Source: Prevotellamassilia timonensis
GTDB taxonomy: Bacteria > Bacteroidota > Bacteroidia > Bacteroidales > Bacteroidaceae
DNA length: 64,000 nucleotides
NCBI RefSeq assembly: GCF_900106785.1
Contig: NZ_LT629843.1
Location: 114,242 to 178,241 of the forward strand
Direction: 5' to 3'
Shown here: one piece after another, positions 24,529 to 32,695 of the stretch
How positions within the stretch are numbered: the stretch's first letter is position 1
How the letters are laid out: each line of letters opens with the position of its first letter
Program-made: the position numbers and the translations under genes
Notes under the pieces: generated by a model
Seen by the model: the letters and a program-made list of their open reading frames with translations, nothing else
Databases searched by the model: none
Told to the model about the DNA's origin: nothing

Positions 24529-26553
24529 ATGGACGAAATTGTAAAACATATCAATGATACTAATGCCAGTTATCGACCATTGGGAGCTGGCGATGCCAAG
24601 AATACAGACTTATTCTTAGACAATGAGCATTACCAACTCTTTGAGAGTAATGGCGAGCATATAACTGTAAGATACCACAAGGAGAATCTTGCAAAAGCGA
24701 TATTGTTTATTGCCTCTATCTTGCCAAGAAAATTTGACCAATCATCTGTACATTGTGTGATTCCATATACCAAGGAGTTTGTCGTCAATCAACTGGCTTT
24801 ACTTGATGCTTTGTTTGTTGAAGACGGAAAATCAGTAGAGACAATTACCCAAGAGTGGAATGCTCGTAAGGATGTGCCTCAAAAAAATGGGAAGATAGAT
24901 ACTCGTTTCTACTTTAATGGCTTGTTGAAGGATGTAATTTATACAGATAGCAAAGGTAACGAGTGCAAAGGAAAATTTACCATACGTAATTACTTTGCAG
25001 GTGGTTATTCTGAATTACATATCAAAAAGGCTAATGATGGTATTTTTGACATCGAGATTACAAATGTAAATACACCATATAATGATGGAAAGGAAGATGG
25101 ATTGGAAGAAAAAGAAGTGATGGCTAAACCTTCTTTGTCTTTGCAGCAAATCTTTTATGGTGCACCTGGTACAGGAAAGTCGCATACAATTAAGGAGGAA
25201 ACAAAGGAGTCGGATGTAATTCGTACAACTTTCCATCCAGACACTGACTACTCAACTTTTGTTGGGGCATACAAACCAACAACGGCATTACTACCTATTT
25301 GTGATGAACTCGGACAACCAATGAAAATTGGTGCGACAACATTACATAAGGAGCAAATTGTCTATGAGTTTGTGGCACAATCATTTCTGCAAGCATACGT
25401 CAATGCTTGGAAAAAATTCGACAAGGACGATAAACAGTACCTTGTCATAGAAGAAATCAACAGAGGTAACTGTGCTCAAATCTTTGGCGACCTGTTCCAA
25501 CTTCTCGACCGTAATGATTATGGTTTTTCTGATTATCCTATAAAAGCAGATGCTGATATGAAGCGACAACTTCAAAAAGCATTTGCAGGATTGGCTATTG
25601 CGCAAAAAGACAAAATTAATGCCATGTATGAAGGCAAGGATATTGTATCACAAGTGTTGAATGGCGATATTCTACTATTGCCTAACAACCTTTACATATG
25701 GGCTACCATGAACACAAGCGACCAGAGTTTGTTCCCAATAGACTCTGCTTTCAAACGTCGCTGGGATTGGACTTATATGCCTATATCTAATGCAGAAAAG
25801 GACTGGATTATAGAAGTTGATGGAAGCAAATATGATTGGTGGCAGTTCCTTGAAAAGATAAACGAGAAAATTGGTTCCACAACCAATTTTGAGGATAAGA
25901 AACTCGGCTATTTCTTCTGCAAAGCACAAGATGGTGTTATATCGGCAAAGACATTTGTCGGTAAGGTTATCTTTTATCTGTGGAACGATGTGTTTAAGGA
26001 CTATGAGTTTGGTGATGCTATTTTCAATGATGAGGATGGTAGCAAGTTATCTTTCGATAAATTCTATACCTCAGAAGGGAAGAATTCAAAAGTAGTAGAA
26101 GAGAAGGTTGCTTTATTCTTTAAAAACCTTGGGCTCATACCAATAGAAATCTCTAAAGAGGAAAGTGAAATAGAAGATGAGGACGGTAATACACCAGAAT
26201 CAAACAGCAGAAACTATGACAAGTTTACTGTAAATGATGGCGCAGAATGTGCCAAAAATAAATTGGCTATAGAATGTATAAAAGAATATATTAAGTTAAA
26301 TCCAGACATTACAGCCCAAGAGGTTTATGAAAAATGGACTTCATTAGGCAGTATTGTGCCTCATTTCATAGAGACTAAGGAACAATTTGATTCACGTACA
26401 GATAACAGTAAGCGTTCTGATGCTGTAGATTGTTATGGAATACCTATTTATGTTGCTCGTAATGGATACGGCAGCAATGGTAAAGCAGATATTCTCATGA
26501 AATTAGTAAATGAGAAAAATTGGGGTATTACTATTAAGAAAATCATAAAGTAA
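24529..26553 (+). CDS. McrB-like AAA+ NTPase (restriction subunit)
   Basis: This 674-residue protein is the motor of an McrBC/LlaJI-like restriction complex, which uses NTP hydrolysis to move along DNA. Walker A is IFYGAPGTGKSHTIKEE (about 207-223). Walker B is YLVIEEINRGNCAQIFGDLF (about 303-322), the form characteristic of McrB. Sensor and arginine-finger region: IWATMNTSDQSLFPIDSAFKRRW (about 388-410). The N-terminal 190 residues are a separate domain, likely for DNA or partner binding. The C-terminus (about 590-674) adds a domain of unknown type. It starts 2 bases after the preceding gene and shares one base with the next, consistent with a single message. Confidence 0.9.
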   Translation: MDEIVKHINDTNASYRPLGAGDAKNTDLFLDNEHYQLFESNGEHITVRYHKENLAKAILFIASILPRKFDQSSVHCVIPYTKEFVVNQLALLDALFVEDGKSVETITQEWNARKDVPQKNGKIDTRFYFNGLLKDVIYTDSKGNECKGKFTIRNYFAGGYSELHIKKANDGIFDIEITNVNTPYNDGKEDGLEEKEVMAKPSLSLQQIFYGAPGTGKSHTIKEETKESDVIRTTFHPDTDYSTFVGAYKPTTALLPICDELGQPMKIGATTLHKEQIVYEFVAQSFLQAYVNAWKKFDKDDKQYLVIEEINRGNCAQIFGDLFQLLDRNDYGFSDYPIKADADMKRQLQKAFAGLAIAQKDKINAMYEGKDIVSQVLNGDILLLPNNLYIWATMNTSDQSLFPIDSAFKRRWDWTYMPISNAEKDWIIEVDGSKYDWWQFLEKINEKIGSTTNFEDKKLGYFFCKAQDGVISAKTFVGKVIFYLWNDVFKDYEFGDAIFNDEDGSKLSFDKFYTSEGKNSKVVEEKVALFFKNLGLIPIEISKEESEIEDEDGNTPESNSRNYDKFTVNDGAECAKNKLAIECIKEYIKLNPDITAQEVYEKWTSLGSIVPHFIETKEQFDSRTDNSKRSDAVDCYGIPIYVARNGYGSNGKADILMKLVNEKNWGITIKKIIK

Positions 26554-28709
26554 TGCGCATACTGATAGAAGAATATCCATACAACGTTGCCAATATAAAG
26601 AACATTCTCTATGGCATTGATGCTTTGGAGAATGTTGAGGGTAAGGTGTCCGTTCACTATGTGGGGTATTTCTATAATACTCTACTGAAGGATTGTGTCT
26701 TTATCCTTCCCAAGGTATTGCTCAAAGATGTGGTGGGGCAAGAACTTGTATTTGGAAAATATAAGCCAGAAAGCATAGCTAACTTGGATGAGAACAATCC
26801 TCTTGACGCTGTTGAGAGAAATTTTCTCTACAAGTTTGCAGTTTGGATTTATCGTGCCATTGTGGTTTACAAGAACGACAAACGCAACGATACCGATATT
26901 GTATATCATTCGCAAATAGCCCAAGTTGGTAATGGGCAGCGCAGATTGAGCAATACTTATCTTGATATTCTTCTGTCGTTGTTACAATTCAATCGTAACA
27001 ACCAAAGTTTCTTCTTTTTCATTGTGAAGAACTTACATAGTGGCTTGAATAAAATCAATTGGACTCGAACCATCGGAACGCAAGCAGCCATTGTGCAAGA
27101 TGGACGACCTATATACTTGAATCCTGTTAACAAAAAACGACAAATCAACTTTGATGAAGAACTGCTCGTTATCTTCTTCTCAATTTTGAATTATATAGGT
27201 GAGACTTATGGCTTTCCAAAAGAAATCTGTTGCCAGTTTCAGTTGATAACGGGAAAGAAGTTTGAGACGTACTTGAATGGTTTCGGCAAAACTCGTTTGC
27301 GCCAAATTAAGTACAAATATTTCTCTGACAAAGCACTACAACTGTGGCAATTGTGCTATGCCTTCTTTGATGAAGCAAGGCAAGTGTTCATCACGACAGA
27401 GCAGAAAGAATACCTGTTGGTCAAGAATTTCTATATTGTGTTCGAGGCTATCATAGACGAACTGATTGGTGATAATCCATTGCCAGATGGTATGGAGAAA
27501 AAGCAAGAGGATGGAAAAATCGTTGACCACTTATTTACAGCCAAAAGTTTGATTGAAAGCGAGAACAAGCAGACCTATTATATAGGTGACAGCAAGTATT
27601 ACAAGATGGGGCATGAACTCGGCTCTGAATCCATCTACAAGCAATACACCTACGCAAGAAATGTCATTCAATGGAATCTTGACATTTTCAATAATGGTAA
27701 TACAACGGAGTCGGGCATTCGTATTCGTGATGATGTGACGGAAGGATATAATATCATTCCGAACTTCTTCGTGTCAGCAAAAATGGACGAAAGTTTTGAC
27801 TATACGAATGATGGTATCGAAAAAACAGATCGCAAGAAGAACCGTCACAAACAAATACAATTCAACAACCGCTTGTTTGACCGCGACACCTTGCTTCTGT
27901 TCCATTATGATGTAAACTTTCTTTTTGTCCTGTCGCTCTATGCAAGAAATAACACGGATCAAAAGACGCAATGGAAGCATAACATTCGTGAGCGTTTTCG
28001 CACAGAAATACAAGAATGGCTACAAAAGGATTACGACTTCTATGCAATGAAGGCACATCCCGATGTAAATGGAGAAGAATACATCAAGACACATTTCAAA
28101 GAGTTGCTTGGCAAGGTCTATACTCCATTTACGGACGAAAAAGTCTATTCTTTAGCATTAGACACAACAACAGATGCAAACAAGGCGGAGAATGAACAAC
28201 TGCTAAGTGTATTGAAGAAATATTTCTTTGTAGCAGATTGCAAACTTGGTGAGCAGCCCAATCAAGTCCTTCAAAAACCAATATCTGAGGGCTATTCACC
28301 TATCACTGCCACAACAAAGAATGGTGTATTGATGGTAATGATGGAAAACTACGAAGGAAAGAAACTAAAGTTCCTACCAACAGGAAAACTTGCAGTTGGT
28401 ATCAAATACACAAGAGACGGCATAGAAATTGCCGAGAACTTACAATCCATTGGATATGTATTGTTCCATACTCGTAAGGATATCGGTCAGCACCTTTTCC
28501 GTGTGAAGAGCGTTCAACTCATAAAGTCCGTGGACGACTTGCCTGTTGGAATATACAAGAATGTCAGCACAACGGAAATGTATGTCGTGGTTGATATTGA
28601 TACATCCTATGAAATGGATTCATCTGAGATACATTCTTCGAAGAAGGCATATACTCCTAATACGAGATATGATGCACAATATTCAAACAAAAACGATATT
28701 AAAAATTAA
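26553..28709 (+). CDS. LlaJI/McrC-like restriction nuclease subunit
   Basis: This 718-residue protein follows the McrB-like gene immediately, with the ATG overlapping its stop by one base. The nuclease core is visible as LIESENKQTYYIGDSKYYKMG (about 332-352), whose Asp-Ser-Lys fits the PD-(D/E)xK pattern; YKQYTYARNVIQWN follows, as in LlaJI-family enzymes. The first 250 residues probably contact the ATPase ring. A C-terminal region of about 150 residues (SEGYSPITATTKNGVLMVMM, then LFHTRKDIGQHLFRVKSV) may be extra. Together with M1, M2, the DUF3883-like protein and McrB it makes a BsuMI/LlaJI-like system. Target sequence is unknown. Confidence 0.82.
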   Translation: MRILIEEYPYNVANIKNILYGIDALENVEGKVSVHYVGYFYNTLLKDCVFILPKVLLKDVVGQELVFGKYKPESIANLDENNPLDAVERNFLYKFAVWIYRAIVVYKNDKRNDTDIVYHSQIAQVGNGQRRLSNTYLDILLSLLQFNRNNQSFFFFIVKNLHSGLNKINWTRTIGTQAAIVQDGRPIYLNPVNKKRQINFDEELLVIFFSILNYIGETYGFPKEICCQFQLITGKKFETYLNGFGKTRLRQIKYKYFSDKALQLWQLCYAFFDEARQVFITTEQKEYLLVKNFYIVFEAIIDELIGDNPLPDGMEKKQEDGKIVDHLFTAKSLIESENKQTYYIGDSKYYKMGHELGSESIYKQYTYARNVIQWNLDIFNNGNTTESGIRIRDDVTEGYNIIPNFFVSAKMDESFDYTNDGIEKTDRKKNRHKQIQFNNRLFDRDTLLLFHYDVNFLFVLSLYARNNTDQKTQWKHNIRERFRTEIQEWLQKDYDFYAMKAHPDVNGEEYIKTHFKELLGKVYTPFTDEKVYSLALDTTTDANKAENEQLLSVLKKYFFVADCKLGEQPNQVLQKPISEGYSPITATTKNGVLMVMMENYEGKKLKFLPTGKLAVGIKYTRDGIEIAENLQSIGYVLFHTRKDIGQHLFRVKSVQLIKSVDDLPVGIYKNVSTTEMYVVVDIDTSYEMDSSEIHSSKKAYTPNTRYDAQYSNKNDIKN

Positions 28710-28720
28710 GATTAGCAATT

Positions 28721-29626
28721 ATGGCAAAGTATACACATGAACAACTATGCTTGTTTGCGCAACCCGCAAGTGAAACTGAAGAGACAAAACTTGAACGAGC
28801 TATAGAAGCCGTAAAACGTGCTCTTGGCAATAGCGACATTATACTATCTGACAAATATGAAATTTTTGGTCAAGGGTCTTACGCAAATAATACAAATGTT
28901 CGTAATAACAGCGACGTTGACATTAACGTTTGCTATACTGCAGCCTATTATTACGAACTTCCAAAGGGTAAGACTAAAGATGATTATGGTTTCAGTGGTA
29001 ATGTTCAATATTCTTACTCTGAATTCAAAAATGATATTGAAAGGATGCTTGTTGCTTATTTCGGAAGGAACAATGTTATAAGAAAAAACAAATGTATTCA
29101 CATTCAAGAAAACACCTATCGGACAGAAATAGATGTTGTTCCGACATGGGAACATAGAACGTATATAGGAGAAAATAACGACCCATATAATTTTTATAGA
29201 GGAGTTAAACTCTGGTCTGATGATGGGGAAGAAGTGATTAATTATCCCAAACAACACAAAAATAATGGCATTAATAAGAATACAAATACCCAAAAACGAT
29301 ATAAAAGATTGGTGCGTATTTTAAAAAATATCAATATTAAGATGGCGGATTCTGGTTTTTATAAAAATATTAATATCACATCATTTCTGATAGAATGCCT
29401 TATGTACAATTATCCAAACAATGCTTTAGCAACAAGCATATATGATTGGAATTCAATCTTACAGGATGTAATCCGTTACTTTTGGAATAAGACAAGAGAA
29501 GATTGTTATGATTGGTATCAGTTCTTAGAAAACTCAGAATTTCTGTACCTTATGATTAAACATAAATGGGACAGATCCGATGTTCATGAATTTATGACAA
29601 AGTTGTGGATTTTTTTAGAGTATTAA
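28721..29626 (+). CDS. CBASS CD-NTase (cGAS/DncV-like nucleotidyltransferase)
   Basis: This 301-residue cytoplasmic enzyme is predicted to make a cyclic oligonucleotide second messenger on phage infection. The nucleotidyltransferase signature is complete: IFGQGSYANN with Gly52-Ser53, then NNSDVDINV with Asp65 and Asp67. The third acidic residue is in RTEIDVVPTW (Asp138). The C-terminal half is helical, as in the family. It begins 11 bases after the nuclease gene and ends 1 base before a gene for a 2TM beta-rich effector, which makes the CBASS assignment firm. No Cap2/Cap3 ubiquitin-like or HORMA/TRIP13 genes are present, so this is a minimal type I system. The product nucleotide cannot be told from sequence by eye. 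Confidence 0.88.
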   Translation: MAKYTHEQLCLFAQPASETEETKLERAIEAVKRALGNSDIILSDKYEIFGQGSYANNTNVRNNSDVDINVCYTAAYYYELPKGKTKDDYGFSGNVQYSYSEFKNDIERMLVAYFGRNNVIRKNKCIHIQENTYRTEIDVVPTWEHRTYIGENNDPYNFYRGVKLWSDDGEEVINYPKQHKNNGINKNTNTQKRYKRLVRILKNINIKMADSGFYKNINITSFLIECLMYNYPNNALATSIYDWNSILQDVIRYFWNKTREDCYDWYQFLENSEFLYLMIKHKWDRSDVHEFMTKLWIFLEY

Positions 29627-29627
29627 A

Positions 29628-30200
29628 ATGATAAGAATAAATACAAAAGGATTCATATGGGCTTCTGTAATTATTATAATAGCCTCTTATTTAATCATAA
29701 GCAAGCTGTTTCATAGCTCATTATTTGGTGATATTTCCAAGACGGTTTCTATCTTCGTCTTTGTTTTCTTTGTTTATTCAAAATGGTTATGGAAGAAAAG
29801 TCCATTTATTAAACTTCTTCCTTTTCCATATCTTGGTGGTATTTGGCAAGGTGAATTAAAAAGTACATACGAGGACGATATGACTATAAAACTGCGTGTT
29901 GAAATAAAACATAGTCTGTTTCATCCATATCTCAAGATGTATACAGATGAAAGTCATAGTATTAGTAATAGTTTTTCATTCAATATTGACGAGGACAAAG
30001 GGATACGACAAATTATATATACATATCAAAATAATCCCAAAGCTACCGAACGCCATCATAGTTCAATCCATTATGGAGCTGCCGTTTTGAATTTCAATGA
30101 AAAAGGAAATTTTATGGAAGGTAATTATTGGACGGACAGAAAAACTACAGGTACAATAGAATTAACAAAGATAAATAAACATGGTGCAAGATATACATAA
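29628..30200 (+). CDS. cap15: Cap15-like CBASS effector (2TM, beta-rich)
   Basis: This 190-residue membrane protein has two helices at about 8-27 (GFIWASVIIIIASYLIIS) and 38-55 (KTVSIFVFVFFVYSKWLW). A beta-rich cytoplasmic domain (about 66-185) has the effector pattern FPYLGGIWQGELKSTY near its start and GNYWTDRKTTGTIEL near its end. In Cap15 the beta-barrel binds the cyclic nucleotide made by the CD-NTase, and the protein then assembles and disrupts the inner membrane, killing the infected cell. The gene is coupled to the CD-NTase (1-base gap), and its end overlaps the next gene by 20 bases. The call is by topology, motifs and context. Confidence 0.8.
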   Translation: MIRINTKGFIWASVIIIIASYLIISKLFHSSLFGDISKTVSIFVFVFFVYSKWLWKKSPFIKLLPFPYLGGIWQGELKSTYEDDMTIKLRVEIKHSLFHPYLKMYTDESHSISNSFSFNIDEDKGIRQIIYTYQNNPKATERHHSSIHYGAAVLNFNEKGNFMEGNYWTDRKTTGTIELTKINKHGARYT

Positions 30201-31667
30201 ACTTTTATCTGAAGGTGAGCGCGTAACGCTCGAATGTAAGAAAGCCACGAAAGGTGTGCCAAATTCACTTTGGGACACTTATTCCGCTTTTGCCAACACA
30301 TACGGCGGAACCATTCTGTTGGGTGTGGTAGAGCATATGGACGAGCAAGACAATACCAAGCGGTTTGAAATCGTTGGTGTTGAGGATGCAGACAAAATCC
30401 GCAAGGACTTGTGGAATACTGTAAATAGTCGTGAGAAAGTGAATATCAATCTTCTGTACGACGATGACATTCAGACGATAGATATTGACGGCAAGAAGAT
30501 TATTGCCATCAACGTGCCTCGTGCCGATTATACAGTCCGTCCTGTCTATATCAACAACAATCTGTCAAGAGGAACTTTCAAACGCAACCATGAAGGCGAC
30601 TATCATTGTACGGAGCAAGAGTTGAAGATGATGCTCCGTGATGCCAATGAAGCTGGCAATGACGGATTGTTGCTGGAATACTACACAATGGACGACATCG
30701 ATATTCCAACATTGGAACGCTTCCGTCAGATGTTTCAGAACTTGCATCCAGAGCATCAATGGAACTCGGCAGAACATAAGGAGTTTCTAACGAACTTTGG
30801 AGGTTATACACGAGACCGAAGGACAGGACAGGAAAAGAAGGACTGACTAGGGCTGGACTTTTAATGTTTGGCAAAGGATTGTCCGTCCGTGAGCGTTTCG
30901 ACAATCTGCGAATGGACTACATTGATAAATCCAATTTGATAGGCGACCAACGCTATAGCGACCGATTGACATACGATGGGACTTGGGAAAACAACCTGTT
31001 CAACTTTATTCGCATGGTCATTCCGAAACTGACACGTGATTTGCCTCACCCTTTCAGTATGGACGGTGTAGTGCGCAAAGACGATACGCTTCAAGCCAAA
31101 GCTGTGCGTGAAGCCGTTACAAATATGGTTATTCATTCCGATTTTATGGTGAATGGAGTGCTGAAAGTTGAAAAGTATGACGATTGTTTTGTTCTGACCA
31201 ATCCAGGACTTCTGAAACTGCCTATTGAGCAGATTTACAAAGGTAGCGAGTCAAAGGCACGTAATCAGCGTATGCAGAATATGTTCCGCATGATAGGCTA
31301 TGGCGAGAACCTTGGCTCGGGTTTTCCACTCATTCTAAACGCACGGAATGAAAAGCATTGGATAAAGCCAGAGTTATTGGAACAGCCAGAACTTATGCAA
31401 GTAAAATTGACATTACATATTCAAAACGATGTTTCATATAGTTCATCGAATGGCCCAATAAATGACCCAATAAACTTGACCGAGAGACAGAAAATGATTT
31501 TGCGGATGTTCTCAGAAGAAAAGAAACTAAGCAGAGAAAGGCTTTGCGAGAAAACAGGATTGTCAGATGCCACTGCCAAGCGTGAAATAGCATTTCTTAA
31601 AAAGACTGGTTATTTGGAGCGTGTCGGCAGTCTTAAAACAGGGCATTGGATTGTTATTTCAAAATAA
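30181..31667 (+). pseudogene. AlbA_2 (Schlafen-type) ATP-binding regulator, frameshifted
   Basis: Two ORFs together make one protein of about 495 residues. The first (30181-30846) has the AlbA_2 domain (GERVTLECKKATKGVP, SAFANTYGGTILLGV) and ends in FGGYTRDRRTGQEKKD. The second (30864-31667) resumes with LLMFGKGLSVRERFDNLRMDY in another frame, continues through an ATPase-like part (QAKAVREAVTNMVIHSDF, YGENLGSGFPLIL), and ends in a winged helix (KLSRERLCEKTGLSDATAKREIAFLKKTG). The join needs a one-base shift near the A/G-rich run at 30831-30840. It may be a broken gene, a sequencing error or a recoded one. It overlaps the Cap15 gene end, so it was once the last gene of the operon. Confidence 0.75.
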
Positions 31668-32190
31668 TGGGTTGTAGGAGCAAACATTATACTACGACTC
31701 AAATGTTGTTGAGTATCCTTTGGTAAGCATTGGCAAAAAAGATCTGGATTTCGGTTCAGAATTCTATCTATTACCTTTGTTTGAGCAAGTATCAATTTGA
31801 TTATTCGTACAAAACTAAGGAAGAATATTTACAATGATGTAAAAAGCAGGCTGTAAGGCACAAAGGAAAAGACAACGCTGGTGTGTGGGCGGTGCTTGAA
31901 AAGGCAAAAAGTAAAGATTGAAAGAGGCCTTCTCCAGAAAGAGAATATAGACTGACAAAATTACAACAAATAACAAGGATAATACACTTTCAATAGGAAG
32001 GAGCAATTATGCCGTGTTCAAATACTGCGACAACGTGTCGCAGTATTTGAATACGGCACTTGAACACTATGTGTTGCAAAGACATTCTAAATATTCTTTA
32101 GTTTTGCCCCAATACATGTGTCCGTTATAAGAAATGCGATAAATACAAAGTTTTGAAACAAAATTAGCCCGATTCCTTGGTGATTTGTGA
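31668..32190. other. Gene remnants and a hairpin, no intact gene
   Basis: A short open stretch (about 31690-31800, plus strand) reads NVVEYPLVSIGKKDLDFGSE and ends FEQVSI before a stop, like the tail of a lost gene. The rest holds many stops on both strands. The perfect-looking stem at 32011-32057 is listed separately. The region separates the plus-strand defence operon from the DUF262 pair. Confidence 0.4.
32011..32057. repeat. 22-bp stem-loop
   Basis: GCCGTGTTCAAATACTGCGA (continuing CA) pairs with its reverse complement across a 3-base loop (ACG), with a single mismatch. No T-run follows. It may be a transcription barrier, a recombination site or an element end. Confidence 0.75.
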
Positions 32191-32610
32191 AATATACTGG
32201 TTTGGGCCTTTGAAACGGAAAGTATGACCTATAAATACGGTAACCAAATTACCGAACTCAACCAAGTTCCTACAACAGGCTTCCAGGGTACTTCTCAGTA
32301 CGTATCTTCAGCCATTCCGTATGCCCGCAAAACTTCGGATAATGCCGACAAAACCATGTATCATAACTTTGGTGTGTGGGGAGCTATCGGCATAGAGTAT
32401 TTTGTGTCACGTTCTATCTCTCTCGGAGCTGAAATGAATCTTTCTGCTCTTTACGCCTACAAAGGTGACCACAGCACAAAGTATGAGGGTTACAATGTAC
32501 ACACACAGCAGGTTGAGGAGTATGTTGATGTGAAAGAGCCCTCGTCGAGCGCATTTGAGTTCGGCACAAAGAATATTGGCGCCAATATCTCTTTGACGTT
32601 CTACTTCTAA
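32191..32610 (+). pseudogene. C-terminal fragment of an outer-membrane beta-barrel protein
   Basis: The frame is open from 32191 and reads NILVWAFETESMTYKYGNQI, running through the first ATG at 32224 to 32610. The protein shows alternating amphipathic strands (FGVWGAIGIEYFVSRSISLGAEMNLSAL) and ends IGANISLTFYF, with the terminal aromatic typical of outer-membrane barrels. No signal peptide or N-terminal strands are present, so this is the last part of a gene of perhaps 200-250 codons truncated on its 5' side. It is unlikely to function. A terminator follows. Confidence 0.6.
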
Positions 32611-32634
32611 CACGACACCCGTCTGAGAAACATC

Positions 32635-32677
32635 AAGGCCGAGTTTGAACATCACAATGTTCAGACTCGGCCTTTTC
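32635..32677. terminator. Bidirectional terminator
   Basis: AAGGCCGAGTTTGAACAT pairs with ATGTTCAGACTCGGCCTT (one mismatch) around CACA, with T-runs usable on both strands. It lies between the outer-membrane fragment and the convergent DUF262 operon. Confidence 0.8.
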
Positions 32678-32695
32678 GTATAATAGAAGCAGAGA

